Shown here piece by piece: positions 29,033-39,349 of a stretch of DNA of 64,000 nt (position 1 is its first letter; every line of letters begins with the position of its first letter). The notes beneath the pieces are model-generated. The model worked only from the letters and a program-made list of their open reading frames with translations. It was not told the origin of the DNA and made no database searches. The position numbers were made by a program, and so were the translations under genes. Origin of the DNA: Lachancea mirantina (lineage: Eukaryota; Ascomycota; Saccharomycetes; Saccharomycetales; Saccharomycetaceae); contig LT598463.1 in assembly GCA_900074745.1 (NCBI GenBank), positions 255,926 through 319,925 of the forward strand, read 5' to 3'.

Positions 29033-30850
29033 ATGCCCAAGAAATCTCGTCAGTTCACGCACACCACGAGTGAGCGTCGGTCGTCGGTGATATACTCCAA
29101 CAGTATTGGAAAAGGCGGTCTGTTCACGCCACAGGACTATATTCCTGCGTACACGGGTCTCAACGGTGACGATGACAAGGTGGCAGAAGATGCACGAGAG
29201 GGCCAAGCACCCGAAGGTTATGAGTCGCTTCTAAGCACTAACAACTCGCGTTCGTTGCAAGCAGAGAGCGAGCGAACGTACGGGTCAGTAGGTGGGACGG
29301 TGCGCGATGTATTGCCGCCTCGCAAACGCAGTCTCATCGAGGAAGAACGTGATTTGCTCATCGACAACAAACTCTACAGCGAAGAACCAGAGACGGAATC
29401 CAACGAGCCCGCAGAGGAAGCAGAGGTTGTAAATACTTGGGAAGAAGTTATTGAGTCGGGGAAGTCGATTTCCACGTCTTATTCTCGGGAAACGAAGGTT
29501 GTACTGAAAAATGCATTGCCCTTGGTGTTCACATTTATCATGCAGAATTCCCTCTCTTTGGCCTCGGTTTTTTCTGCCTCCCATCTCGGTATCAATGCTC
29601 TCGGTGGTATAACACTAGGGTCCATGACGGCCAATATCACCGGGTTTGCAGCCATTCAGGGCCTGTGTACATGTCTGGACACCCTGTGTTCCCAGGCGTA
29701 CGGAGCTAAAAAATACTCTTTGGTCGGCATTCTCTTGCAGAGGTGTGCCGCTATAACCATCATTTTCTGTTTGCCCATACTTTACATTTGGTGGTTTTGG
29801 GCTGAATCCATTTTGGCCCTAATGATTCCAGAACGCGAGCTTTGTCATTTGGCTGCTAACTACCTGAAAGTGGTTGCATTTGGTGTTCCTGGTTTTGTTC
29901 TTTTCGAATGTGGTAAGCGTTTTTTGCAATGTCAAGGGATTTTTCACGCTTCTACTGTCGTGCTTCTTTTCTGCGCGCCTTTCAACGCACTCATGAACTA
30001 CTTGCTTGTCCTTGACAGTCGTGTCGGAATTGGCTACTTGGGAGCTCCGATCAGTGTAGCCCTAAACTACTGGTTGATGGCTATTGGGCTGATGGCCTAC
30101 ACCATCTTTACCAAAAATGAGATTAATCCGAGGAAGTGCTGGGGTGGTTTCATCAAACCCTCTCAAGTTTTCAAGAACTGGAAAAAGATGTACAGCTTGG
30201 CTCTGCCGGGTGTGATCATGGTGGAAGCTGAATTCTTGGGTTTTGAAATTTTGACCGTTTTCGCTTCTCGCCTCGGAACCAGCGAGCTTGGTGCACAATC
30301 AATCATTTCTACAATCGCTTCACTGGCATACCAAGTTCCATTTTCCATTTCGATTGCTACTAGCACGCGGATAGCCAACTTCATAGGTGCTGGGCTCCAT
30401 GAGAGCTGCATAGTGACTTGTAAAGTAGCACTTTTGCTATCTTTTCTCACTAGTTGCTTTAATCTCAGTATTATCTATATTTTCCGAGTCAGCTTGGCGA
30501 ACGCGTTCTCTACAGACCCCGATGTCGTTTCCCTAGTGGTCAGCACCCTTCCCCTCCTCGCAATTATGCAGCTATTTGATGCCTTCAATGCCTGTACAGC
30601 GGGTTGTTTGCGTGGACAAGGTCAACAGAAAATTGGTGGCTATATTAACGTGTTCGCATTTTACTGCATAGGGATTCCATTGGCGTATGCCTTAACCTTC
30701 CGTTGTCATTTGGGTTTGCACGGTCTCTGGTATGGGATTACCAGCGGATTGGTCTTCATGAGTGTGTCTCAATGCTATGCAGTCTTTTCCTGCAATTGGC
30801 ACGATATAATCCGTGCTGCGAAAAAACGTACAACCGAAGAACGAGTCTAA
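29033..30850 (+). CDS. ERC1: MATE-family multidrug/toxin extrusion transporter
   Basis: 605 residues (S. cerevisiae Erc1, 581), a MATE antiporter; ERC1 gain of function gives ethionine resistance and raises S-adenosylmethionine storage. About 160 hydrophilic residues precede twelve hydrophobic segments in two halves. Family marks: [38 protein letters not shown] in the first half, [19 protein letters not shown] at the start of the second, and [19 protein letters not shown] near the end. It follows RRM3 divergently as YHR032W does. Membrane location (vacuole or plasma membrane) is not visible from sequence. Confidence 0.95.
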   Translation: MPKKSRQFTHTTSERRSSVIYSNSIGKGGLFTPQDYIPAYTGLNGDDDKVAEDAREGQAPEGYESLLSTNNSRSLQAESERTYGSVGGTVRDVLPPRKRSLIEEERDLLIDNKLYSEEPETESNEPAEEAEVVNTWEEVIESGKSISTSYSRETKVVLKNALPLVFTFIMQNSLSLASVFSASHLGINALGGITLGSMTANITGFAAIQGLCTCLDTLCSQAYGAKKYSLVGILLQRCAAITIIFCLPILYIWWFWAESILALMIPERELCHLAANYLKVVAFGVPGFVLFECGKRFLQCQGIFHASTVVLLFCAPFNALMNYLLVLDSRVGIGYLGAPISVALNYWLMAIGLMAYTIFTKNEINPRKCWGGFIKPSQVFKNWKKMYSLALPGVIMVEAEFLGFEILTVFASRLGTSELGAQSIISTIASLAYQVPFSISIATSTRIANFIGAGLHESCIVTCKVALLLSFLTSCFNLSIIYIFRVSLANAFSTDPDVVSLVVSTLPLLAIMQLFDAFNACTAGCLRGQGQQKIGGYINVFAFYCIGIPLAYALTFRCHLGLHGLWYGITSGLVFMSVSQCYAVFSCNWHDIIRAAKKRTTEERV

Positions 30851-31029
30851 TCAGGCCCTCCAAAAATGCTGGAAGTCGATCAACACCACCCTCAGTCATA
30901 TGGAGTTACAAAAATGAGCCATAAAATAAGTAATTAAAGTAATCTTTTTAAGCAACGAAAAATTGATCTTCAAACAAAGAATGAGCACAATTTGCCGAGG
31001 TTGGCCGCTACGTTCCATGAATTCCAACA

Positions 31030-32001
31030 TCACAAATACTCTGCCAAAACTTTTCCTAAATTATTGTACAACCACGGCACCGTTTTGTTCTTTTCTTGTA
31101 GAATATTTTCAAAAAATTGAATGGCGTCCGGGGTTGATTTTCTACTAAATCTCGCATACTTGTCGATTTCACTGACAAGTGCTCTTCGCCTTTGGTAGGT
31201 TCGAATTTTAGGTATTCGTGACAGTTGGCCCTTACCGAATTTTTTCTCGAACTCCATTATCTGTATGCGCAAACTGTCGTCGAATTCTCGATACAGTTCA
31301 GCGACAGACCTCGGAGTTTCCGCCATCTTTAGTCCATACGCTTCGATTTCTCTATCTCTCGAAAATCTCGATTTTGTCTCCATCGAGCCATAGAAAGACA
31401 CGTTTCCCCTATTCATATTGGTAATATTGCGAAAGGGTTTCATTTGGAGTACATTAACTCCAGGGGCTTTGTCGCGAGGTGAAAAGCACCTTGCAAAGCT
31501 ATAATCTGAGCTTGGCGCATATTCTCCATTTTCTTGGTCTTCTACAGTTGTATCGTTCCCCTCATTGTTATCAGAAGCCTCATTTTCCGCTATTCGATCT
31601 TCCTTGGCCACTTCCTGTGAAGCGCCGCACCTTACGGTAGATCCTTCTGGACTTGGTTTTTCAGAGACTTCAGTTTTTGAGTACAAAGGCGGGATCACTG
31701 TTTTGGATGACTTCCTATTAGATTCCTGTGGATGTTTGACGAAAACATTCGATGACGCGGCTAAAAGGTTAAAAACGTTGTTTGAGGCCCCATCATCCAA
31801 ATTCATATGCTGCTTCATTTGGTCTAAGTTCACAATGATTGCCGAATTTTGCTCTTGCACGAGCTCGAGTCTGGCCTTAAAATAATTGACTTCCTCGTCA
31901 GGTGTACTGGCATCTTCAAATGCAATTGAAAGTGCTTCCCAGTCTTGTGAGAGCTTGTTGACTCGAGATTTGAATGACTCAATAATGTCCTCGAGATCCA
32001 T
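31030..32001 (-). CDS. Unassigned protein with coiled-coil start and GCR1_C DNA-binding domain
   Basis: 323 residues with no S. cerevisiae counterpart that I recognise. Residues 1-65 are charged and heptad-like (IIESFKSRVNKLSQDWEAL, FKARLELVQEQN), suggesting a coiled coil. A low-complexity acidic middle (110-165) follows. Residues 229-285 fit the GCR1_C fold found in Gcr1, Hot1 and Msn1: SVAELYREFDDSL, FEKKFGKG, then YQRRRALVSEIDKYA. That domain binds DNA, and it also occurs in Crypton transposons, so a regulator of Hot1/Msn1 type or a domesticated element are both possible. It lies between ERC1 (convergent) and CIC1, where S. cerevisiae has unrelated genes. The domain call is by eye; function is unknown. 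Confidence 0.7.
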   Translation of the reverse strand: MDLEDIIESFKSRVNKLSQDWEALSIAFEDASTPDEEVNYFKARLELVQEQNSAIIVNLDQMKQHMNLDDGASNNVFNLLAASSNVFVKHPQESNRKSSKTVIPPLYSKTEVSEKPSPEGSTVRCGASQEVAKEDRIAENEASDNNEGNDTTVEDQENGEYAPSSDYSFARCFSPRDKAPGVNVLQMKPFRNITNMNRGNVSFYGSMETKSRFSRDREIEAYGLKMAETPRSVAELYREFDDSLRIQIMEFEKKFGKGQLSRIPKIRTYQRRRALVSEIDKYARFSRKSTPDAIQFFENILQEKNKTVPWLYNNLGKVLAEYL

Positions 32002-32689
32002 TTGATCTTGCGCTGTTCCGCGTATTGGACACAGCTTCCCGTTAATCTTCCTGTCAGTCTATAGGATAAATTCCAAACCGGAGAAAGGACCCGTCGCTTT
32101 TTGGACAATGAAATTTCCTCGTAAATCTTTAGTGTCGTTGTGCTTTGAAAATGAGTCCACTTTTGAATATAAAAGCTGATAGCACAAATTGTCGTTTCTC
32201 GACAAATGAAACCGTCAATTTCGAACAAATTGCCGAGACAATTTCTCTGTTTTCTATGAACACTAATAAACTAAAAACTGCTCTTTGGAGCTCAGTAAAA
32301 CTGTGCTTATTTGCGTCATGTAGCACTTATTGATTTGTATTTGTGGAATTGAACCGCCCATCCTTCTCTGAGTGACATTTTAAGTTACCCGGATTTGGTG
32401 ATTTTTCTGAAAACAAATTGTAAACAAAGGCTTGGCGGTTAAATGGTATCGATTTGATCGGGGCAAAGACAGAGCTGTGGCTGAAGAAGCCGACAGGGTG
32501 CATACAGAAGAGGTAGTAAGCAAATAACGGCTTATAAGTGGGTATGTTTTCTTTCTCAACAGAAACATTATGCTGATGATAAAGAAATTCGTTTATGACG
32601 AAAAGTAGAAAGTGAGTAGTACCTTGCCGACTTTAGTATACAGAGTTAGAGACAGATAAAATGGGAAACTAACGTGTGGTTGCGCCTTT
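32002..32689. other. Intergenic region upstream of the GCR1_C gene
   Basis: About 690 bases between the GCR1_C gene start and the CIC1 stop. Short opposed frames near 32129-32333 overlap each other and look like chance. Nothing else recognised. Confidence 0.45.
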
Positions 32690-33931
32690 TCAGGCCTTGA
32701 TGCGTTTTGGGGTTTCTGGCTCCAGATCTTGAGATTCGTCCGCGGCACGTTTCTTAGCGTTTGCAACACGACCCGCGAAAACTTTGTCTAACTCGTCTGG
32801 GTTGGCAATTTCCATCAATGCACGGTCAAAGTGCGAGAGTTCGACTTCAACATCTCCAATTGTGACTTTGTGGGCCACATGTGGTTTTTCGGACTTCTTT
32901 GCCTTAGCAGCAGCTGTTTGCGTTAGTTCCTTGAGCAAATCATTGTTGTAGTACAATGGTAGCACCGGAGACCCACTGGTTTTCAAAAACAGGGCCCGGA
33001 TCTGAAACTGAGCGACCAGCTGTTCGGCCATGGCAGACACGTTTTCGGCCAAATTTTCCGCCGTGAACCATTCCAAATTCCCAAGATGTGCGTTCAAAGT
33101 AGTGCCACGGGGCAGTTTGACGGGCAATTGGTGTAGATACACTTTTTCTATGCTGTTGGCCAATGTGGTAGACGAGAAAACGCCCTTCTTGCCCGTACGG
33201 ATTGGAACTGGCGTCGTGGCTGTTTTTTCGTACGCCTTACCGCCCACGAGCTTGGGCAATGCGCTGATAACGGAGTCGTCGGCCAAAACAAGAGAAAACT
33301 GTTGCAAGAACACACGACGTTTCTCAAAGGACTTGTACTTGGTCTTGAAATCGCCGGCGCCAACGACCGCATCGACAGCGACGCCCTTAGGCTCCAAAGC
33401 GTCGTAGAGCTCGTCCTCGGTGATTTTGCTCACGTCCGCGTCTTTCAAGACAACAAGCACTTTAAAATCGCGCAGCGCAGTCTGACTGGCTTTTCTCCAG
33501 GGTTTGTATAGGGAGTGAGGCACTGCGAGCTGTTTGGGCTTGAAAATCTTGCTGCTGCCGCTGAAAGAAGTGGTGTTCACGGCGATCAACTGGGCGCTCT
33601 GCACTAGTTCCTCATCTCCGAGTAACTGCTCATCTTCTTGCGTCTGGCATTTTTTGTCTGCATATTTGCGCAGCTCGCTGATCGCAGCGATTATTCTTGC
33701 GCGCGGTATGACGCTTTTATCCTCTTTCTCCTTCTGGGCGACTGGTGCAGTTTTTACCTCCTGACCCTTGGGACTCTTCGCATTCCTAGGACTCTTGGGA
33801 GCTTTTCTAGTAGGCGTAGACTGCGCAGACCCAACTGGAGACTTGGTTACTTTGTCGTTTTTTATACGGGAAACTGCTGGCGATCCTTTTGTGGAATTGG
33901 ACTTCTTTTTCCCGGGAGTGAGTTTGGCCAT
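32690..33931 (-). CDS. CIC1: 60S ribosome assembly factor Cic1/Nsa3 (L1-like)
   Basis: A nucleolar protein of the ribosomal L1 family that binds pre-60S particles near ITS2; it was first described as a proteasome adaptor. 413 residues (S. cerevisiae 376). An N-terminal Lys/Ser/Pro-rich tail (1-75) is longer than in yeast. The L1-like domain shows SLYKPWRKASQTALRDFKVL, FSLVLADDSVISALPKLVGGKAY, and LPVKLPRGTTLNAHLGNLEW, all matching Cic1. A basic nuclear-localisation-like end (AKKRAADES...PKRIKA) closes it. Its promoter carries RRPE and PAC-type motifs. Confidence 0.96.
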   Translation of the reverse strand: MAKLTPGKKKSNSTKGSPAVSRIKNDKVTKSPVGSAQSTPTRKAPKSPRNAKSPKGQEVKTAPVAQKEKEDKSVIPRARIIAAISELRKYADKKCQTQEDEQLLGDEELVQSAQLIAVNTTSFSGSSKIFKPKQLAVPHSLYKPWRKASQTALRDFKVLVVLKDADVSKITEDELYDALEPKGVAVDAVVGAGDFKTKYKSFEKRRVFLQQFSLVLADDSVISALPKLVGGKAYEKTATTPVPIRTGKKGVFSSTTLANSIEKVYLHQLPVKLPRGTTLNAHLGNLEWFTAENLAENVSAMAEQLVAQFQIRALFLKTSGSPVLPLYYNNDLLKELTQTAAAKAKKSEKPHVAHKVTIGDVEVELSHFDRALMEIANPDELDKVFAGRVANAKKRAADESQDLEPETPKRIKA

Positions 33932-35052
33932 TTTAGGTGTGAGATCTGTGCTTAAAGATGATGTCCAAGCTGGCCTTTCTCTTGTTTCTGAAGCTGTTTC
34001 TGATCAAAAACCTCTGCTGAGATGAGATGAGATGAGCTTGGTTCTTTTCCAGTATAGCGAGTAAGAGCTGAAAAATTTTCTTGAAGCGGGAAAAGGAACC
34101 CATCTGATGAAAATGAGCACGTGATCGGGCTGACAGGCGAGCCCAATTCCATCACGTGACTGTTACGCGAGGCTTCCAAAAATACCGGCCCATAACTTGA
34201 TGACAGGGATGTGTATATCGGCGAGCAGCTGGACGGCCGATCGAAGGGATTCCTACTGCCATGCTTAGCCTTGGAAACTGCATCACTTTGTAGGCATTAT
34301 AACCAATGCCCACTTCCGTCGTACCCAAGTACTTACCCGTTACTTACTCATTGACTCTCGTATGTCATTATGCACGTCACATTTGTTTAGCGCTGTCACG
34401 TGCCCTGTGTATATGTAACTATCGACGCTTAAATATTCCTTGTATATTAGTGCCAATTATCCGATATGCCCTCTATTACCTTTTTCCCAGGCAATCGCAT
34501 GATGATGAGATACCAGCTAAATATACGTATCGTAGTGATTCTCTGCGTAAAATCCGACCTAAACAGTCACTAGCTGCTTTGTCGTTGTGAAGTGTGTGCG
34601 AGCCCTCGATGCGTACGCCCTTGGTCTTTCACTGGTTAAGCTGCCAGCAAGAAAAGGTACCGCTGAAATGGAACGACAATTAAGCTGTCATGTGAGCCAT
34701 GGGTCCGAATTTTTACGGTTGAAAAGGGCTTACGGCTAAGCGGAGATCGTGGAGTGGCATTTATATAGGTGGGGACGCATCACGTGACCACAGTGACGGA
34801 TTTTCAACGACAGCAACGTTTGAAGGTAAATAGCTTCATTTGGAAAGCCCATGTAGCAGTATCTTCAAGCTTGGGTCGTGGCGCTACTGTTTGAGCAGGA
34901 TTCAATACACTTGAGAGGGAGGAGTGGAATCTGATGAGAAGCCGTACATAGCGACACGCGTTGAACAAAATATTCATCTATTAATGCAAGCCATAGTAGA
35001 ATCAATTGCATTAACTGTGTAAACCCAGTTTCGGCCCCATACCGCTCATTCT
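33932..35052. promoter_or_regulatory. CIC1/ELF1 divergent promoter region with four CACGTG boxes
   Basis: 1.1 kb between divergent genes. CACGTG occurs at 34118-34123, 34153-34158, 34397-34402 and 34781-34786; the second and fourth share ATCACGTGAC. A TATATA-like run lies at about 34762 near ELF1. The plus-strand frame 34306-34590 shows no family signature. RRPE and PAC-type motifs near CIC1 are listed separately. Confidence 0.55.
34021..34079. promoter_or_regulatory. RRPE and PAC-core cluster before CIC1
   Basis: TGAAAAATTTT (34069-34079) is an exact RRPE, and GATGAG, the core of the PAC box, is repeated three times with 5-base spacing (starting at 34021, 34026, 34031). They stand 90-150 bases upstream of CIC1. 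PAC (bound by Dot6/Tod6) plus RRPE (Stb3) is the signature of ribosome-biogenesis genes in Saccharomycetaceae, which fits Cic1's role. Confidence 0.75.
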
Positions 35053-35532
35053 ATGGGTAAGAGAAAGAAGTCATCGAGAGGCCCCGTCAAGCGAGTGGTC
35101 CAAAAGCTTGACACGGCTTTCAACTGTCTGTTTTGCAACCATGAAAGGTCTATAACGTGTACGCTGGACAAAAAAAACAGCATTGGATCGCTGTCCTGCA
35201 AAGTATGCGGCCAGAGCTTCCAAACTCAGATCAACGCATTGTCACAGCCCGTCGACGTTTACAGTGACTGGTTCGATGCCGTCGAAGAGGTCAACCAGGG
35301 CAAAGTTAGCGCGTCAGAAGGTGAGAGCGACTCAGAGAGCGATTATGAGAGCGATTCCGAGGATGAAACCCGGAAGTCGCGTCTTGCCGCTGTCGGTGCA
35401 GACGCGGACTCTGACGAGGCCTCCGTAGCCGACTCTGACGAAGAAGGCGGCACGGTGGGGCGTGGGAAGCGAGGGCCCATGTCCATCGTTGAAAGCGATA
35501 ATGACGACGAAGACGACGACGACGACGAATAA
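35053..35532 (+). CDS. ELF1: Transcription elongation factor Elf1
   Basis: A small zinc-ribbon protein that travels with RNA polymerase II and helps it through nucleosomes. 159 residues (S. cerevisiae Elf1, 145). A basic N terminus ([10 protein letters not shown]) is followed by the ribbon CLFC...CKVC (cysteines near residues 24, 27, 48, 51) and the conserved [15 protein letters not shown]. The C-terminal half is very acidic (Ser/Asp/Glu runs), as in fungal Elf1. It is the YKL160W gene, interleaved here among chromosome VIII genes. Confidence 0.95.
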   Translation: MGKRKKSSRGPVKRVVQKLDTAFNCLFCNHERSITCTLDKKNSIGSLSCKVCGQSFQTQINALSQPVDVYSDWFDAVEEVNQGKVSASEGESDSESDYESDSEDETRKSRLAAVGADADSDEASVADSDEEGGTVGRGKRGPMSIVESDNDDEDDDDDE

Positions 35533-35761
35533 GATAAGACCTTTGACCCACTGGTGTGGAAAGCGCGCCAGGGCTTCGGCGCTACGACGCTAAGGTGACA
35601 TGACTTTGGTTAGATGTTATAAAAGCATACATAGAAACGAAAAATTTGCAGTATGCGAATCAACCCGATTTTCAAAACTTTCTATGCAACAACTTCTTGC
35701 TTTAAAAATAGTGCCAGCGGACACAGTGCTGGCTGCATACCGACCCCCTCGCAAGTGTTCA

Positions 35762-36205
35762 TTAAGCCGACTCGGTGAAAAGCTCCTCCTTTAGAGGAAC
35801 GCCCAATTCTTCACGAACTTCTTTTAGTTCGTTCAAATACGCATCGTACTGCTCCTGGTTTTCGACCTTGTACTTTAGAGCCTCGAACACACGCACAGCG
35901 GTGGGGAGGTCGTTTACACGGCGGGCGGCACGCAACGCCTTTTCGATCACAGCTGGTGCTGGCACCAAATCGTATGAGAAACAGTTGTTCAATACTCTCT
36001 GCACTTCGAACAGATCGTAAGCTTCGTCAAACTCCTTTTCGTATCTCAGTGTGAATTCTTCGAAAGTCTCTTCTTCGTGCGCAGAATACTTTCTGATACT
36101 CGTCCACTGCGTCAATCTTGGTTGGCAGACAGGCGCGGCTCTAGTGAAGCTGGCCACACATGGTCTGGCCATGCCAATGTTTCTCAAAACGGTTCTCGAC
36201 AACAT
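35762..36205 (-). CDS. COX6: Cytochrome c oxidase subunit VI
   Basis: Nuclear-encoded subunit VI (mammalian Va) of respiratory complex IV on the matrix side. 147 residues (S. cerevisiae 148). An Arg-rich presequence (about 1-40, ending near SIRKYS) precedes the mature part EETFEEFTLRYEKEFDEAYD and NNCFSYDLVPAPAVIEKALR, nearly identical to yeast. Convergent with ELF1. ATTGG boxes at about 36399 and 36411 (CCAAT on the coding strand) could serve Hap2/3/4, the respiration regulator. Confidence 0.97.
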   Translation of the reverse strand: MLSRTVLRNIGMARPCVASFTRAAPVCQPRLTQWTSIRKYSAHEEETFEEFTLRYEKEFDEAYDLFEVQRVLNNCFSYDLVPAPAVIEKALRAARRVNDLPTAVRVFEALKYKVENQEQYDAYLNELKEVREELGVPLKEELFTESA

Positions 36206-36539
36206 GTTATCTTCGCGAAATAAACCTCCTAATCGCCTCAGGGCTGGTTCAAAGTACTTTTGAATGGAAAATTTTCAATTCTCCAGCTCGTTTCCTTGTA
36301 AAAACCAATCTTGAAAATTCGAACATGCTATCAAAGCTTTGGGCATCAAGCCGGGAATCGTGAGATTTTTACCGGGTTTTAAGAAATCTGACAATGCTAT
36401 TGGTTCGTACATTGGGATGTGTCGAAAGTGATTGTACGTCACGTGTTTGGGACGTGACTCGAGTACCCTCCAGCTAAGAATCTCAGCCAAGAGCTTGGCT
36501 TCCTAGGCTTCACTGCAATTGGATTGAAGAGCCTAACCA
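36206..36539. promoter_or_regulatory. COX6 promoter region
   Basis: About 330 bases upstream of COX6, up to the RCN1 stop. It has two CCAAT boxes on the COX6 strand and one CACGTG within GTCACGTG near 36440. These fit Hap and Cbf1-type regulation of respiratory genes but were only read by eye. Confidence 0.45.
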
Positions 36540-37166
36540 CTAGTCCTCGTCAGAGCTTGTGTCGAAAGTCGATTTTGGCGGCATTCCTGTTTTGAAAGAC
36601 GCCACAGACTGAAACGGCACGTCGTCGTCCTGCAAAGTGTCTCTGCTAAACTCTTGGTGCTGGTCAATAACTATTGTGCCTGCTGGATGTTGCAAGAGCA
36701 CGCGTGCCGGTGAGTTGGAATCAATGGAATTCTCACATACGTCACGTGACTGTCTATTCTCAGGCCAAGAGCGGACCGGGGGGTCTTCTAATCGTGAGTA
36801 ATCAAATTCCGGAGGGGGCGACGCCGGTGGTGATACCAGGAACAGTTTTTCGTGAGGCGGTAGTTTCAAGTATTTGGATTCTGAGTGAGTAGCGTCCGTG
36901 TTCAACATTGAGAAATTCAGACGTACATCCTCGCCGCAGTCCGTGTCACGGACCGCATCCATGAACTCGCATGACATTTTTACGTCGGGAAAAACAATGA
37001 CTACCCGCTGGAGGCCCCTCAACGGTAAGATCTGGATCGCGTTTGGCGCGGCCACGTTGTGACGTTTCAACGTCGTATCGCTCAAAAATCGCTGTATTTT
37101 GGTAACATATTGCGTTTCTGCCACTTCAATAGCGTCAGAGGTTATTATAATGGTGTTTGTTGGCAT
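36540..37166 (-). CDS. RCN1: Calcipressin, calcineurin regulator
   Basis: The RCAN-family modulator of calcineurin. 208 residues (S. cerevisiae 211). The N-terminal half is an RRM-like fold; the family signature is plain: LPPHEKLFLVSPPASPPPEF, containing the SP-repeat whose serines are phosphorylated to control activity, and the C-terminal PPKSTFDTSSDED that matches the PPKSIFDT end of yeast Rcn1. It is YKL159C, next to ELF1 in S. cerevisiae and here separated from it by COX6. Confidence 0.94.
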   Translation of the reverse strand: MPTNTIIITSDAIEVAETQYVTKIQRFLSDTTLKRHNVAAPNAIQILPLRGLQRVVIVFPDVKMSCEFMDAVRDTDCGEDVRLNFSMLNTDATHSESKYLKLPPHEKLFLVSPPASPPPEFDYSRLEDPPVRSWPENRQSRDVCENSIDSNSPARVLLQHPAGTIVIDQHQEFSRDTLQDDDVPFQSVASFKTGMPPKSTFDTSSDED

Positions 37167-37456
37167 CTAAAGGAGCTCTCAGGGAGACTTCTCATCAGGA
37201 ATGGTAGCGATGGGCGGCTTAGTGATTCTCATCTAATTTCCTGATCTCAATATCTTGATATCATTTCATACGTATCTGTCATAACAACCCTCTCAATGAG
37301 CATTTCAATCAAGAATCGTGAGAGTCAGTTTCCTCCCATCTTCAGATTGGCCTTGGAATACGATCGACAGACCTGTTAAGAATGTTATTTAGTTTTTTTG
37401 TTCAACTTACATCTCTCGGCTTTCTCTCATATGCTTGCTCGGTCACAGACGTTCGG

Positions 37457-39040
37457 CTACAGATGTACCTCCTGGTCCAAAGAGAAGCTAGCCAAAAGGT
37501 AAAAATTCAAACCCGAAATAAATAGCCACAGCAATACTGCAATGACATTTGTAAACAGTGTGTTGCTCATATCGACGAATTTGGGTTCTGGTGTTTCGGT
37601 TCGTTCTTCCCACGCCGTGGCGTAATCGAGATCTTGCAGTGGAATTCCGGTGTCTCTGAGCTCGTAGTAGCAATTATTTCCAATTTCAACGCTCATGATT
37701 TTCTTGCTGCTAGTAAAATACAGAAGAGGAGCAGACACGAAGGGCAAAAGCAACGAGAGAACCACTTGAGACGCATTCAAAGCACCTGAAAGACCCTTAC
37801 GGCCAGCAACGAGAACCAATATTAGACAAGGTGTGATGGCCACCGCACGTGTGAGGGCACGGCGTAATGCAGGGGTAATGGACCAGTTCAAGAATCCTTC
37901 AGAGATCATTTGGCCACTCAGGGTGCAGATGATGCCGGCGGATTGGCCCGAAAACAAAAGCGCGAGAACGAAAATCGTGCCTGCACCCTTCGAAAGCGTT
38001 TCGCACAGTAAATTGTATATGGAGAACAAATCTGCTGCGTCAGTATCCTGTGTAGAGCCATACAGCGTTGCGCCCGCGACAATCAAAATGGAACAATTGA
38101 CGAAAAGCGCGACGGTGAAAAGCGAGATCAGAAGCTCTGCAATGGTAAAATGTAAAGTGTCGTTGATAGCATCCAATGAAGGTTTGTAATTGGTATGATT
38201 GCTTTGGATGTCAGCGTCGTTCGGGGTGTAGTAACCGTTTTTAATGTCGTAGTTCCGCAACCGAGGTTGAACCACCCCTGATCCGAGATACAAGCTGTGT
38301 GGCATCACCGTGGCGCCCAAAATTGCCAAACTGAGATAAATGCCGTCACCGTCAACCACTGCCCTAGTAGGCAGAAATCCGCGGAACACATCGGAGACGT
38401 TAGTGATTGGCACTGAGAACAGTTCAATTGTAAAGCAAATGACTGTCCCAACAACGAGCACGGAAACGAACATCTCGAACCATCTAACCAACTTCAAAGA
38501 TCCGTTTGGCTTGTACGCCATCAAGACCACCAAAACATCGACCACGGTGAGAACAACTCCCAAAGCTAGTGGGATATTGAACAAGATGTTCAAGGAAATG
38601 GCGGTACCGACGACTTCGGCTAGATCGGTCGCTATAATAGCAACTTCGGCCAATATGTAGAGCGCAAGATTCAAAGACGGCGGAAGGTGGCGTCGACAAT
38701 TCTGCGCCAAGTCCAAACCAGTGACAGCGCCAAGCTTCGCACACAAACATTGCCAAAACGCTGCAAGTAAATTCGAGATGAAAACCGAGAATAGAAGCTT
38801 GTAACGGTGTGCTGACCCTGCAGCCACTGCCGTACTAAAATTGCCAGGATCCATGTATGATACCGAGACCATGAGACCTGGGCCAATGAAACGTGCATAC
38901 TTTCGACAGAATGATATGATTTTTGCACCCATTGACCCACCATTTCTTACATTTATTCCCAGATTTTCTTCGTGTCTTGCACTTGTACCTTCTTGTGAAT
39001 CTTCACTAGGCACATTTCGTACTGGCTGGTAATCTACCAT
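37457..39040 (-). CDS. SMF2: Nramp divalent metal transporter (Smf1/Smf2 type)
   Basis: A proton-coupled manganese/iron importer. 527 residues (S. cerevisiae Smf2, 549). The metal-site motif DPGNFSTAVAAGS is in membrane segment 1, and the segment 6 motif MPHSLYLGSG follows; LAEVVGTA and QSAGIICTLSGQMISEGFL are also typical. About eleven to twelve hydrophobic segments can be traced. Its place between RCN1/COX6 and FSH1 equals YHR050W, so SMF2 is preferred over SMF1 or SMF3. Smf2 in S. cerevisiae sits in endosome-like vesicles. Confidence 0.92.
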   Translation of the reverse strand: MVDYQPVRNVPSEDSQEGTSARHEENLGINVRNGGSMGAKIISFCRKYARFIGPGLMVSVSYMDPGNFSTAVAAGSAHRYKLLFSVFISNLLAAFWQCLCAKLGAVTGLDLAQNCRRHLPPSLNLALYILAEVAIIATDLAEVVGTAISLNILFNIPLALGVVLTVVDVLVVLMAYKPNGSLKLVRWFEMFVSVLVVGTVICFTIELFSVPITNVSDVFRGFLPTRAVVDGDGIYLSLAILGATVMPHSLYLGSGVVQPRLRNYDIKNGYYTPNDADIQSNHTNYKPSLDAINDTLHFTIAELLISLFTVALFVNCSILIVAGATLYGSTQDTDAADLFSIYNLLCETLSKGAGTIFVLALLFSGQSAGIICTLSGQMISEGFLNWSITPALRRALTRAVAITPCLILVLVAGRKGLSGALNASQVVLSLLLPFVSAPLLYFTSSKKIMSVEIGNNCYYELRDTGIPLQDLDYATAWEERTETPEPKFVDMSNTLFTNVIAVLLWLFISGLNFYLLASFSLDQEVHL

Positions 39041-39349
39041 ATATGAAACAACGTGATCTCAATCAACAAGTTTGTAGCAATTGAGGCCTCTATCTCGGCC
39101 AGTTGGACGTTGTTTTCAGGTACTTTGTTCGTCGAGTACCTCAGAGATTGTCAATTTTCGAGTCTTATTTTTTCATCACATGGGAAAACCTCTTGTAGGT
39201 ACCATCACCAAGCTTAACTTCAACAGCTAAACTACGATGAAAGGATGGCGAATATCCAATCATTTGCTAATATTAGAGATTCTGAGGGAGAAATAAAGCC
39301 CAACCTTAGTTTAGACAGGTATTCTATGTAATTTTCTATAGTCAGTTGG
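39041..39349. promoter_or_regulatory. SMF2 promoter / FSH1 3' region
   Basis: About 310 bases. No coding potential or distinct motif recognised apart from AT-rich stretches. Confidence 0.4.
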
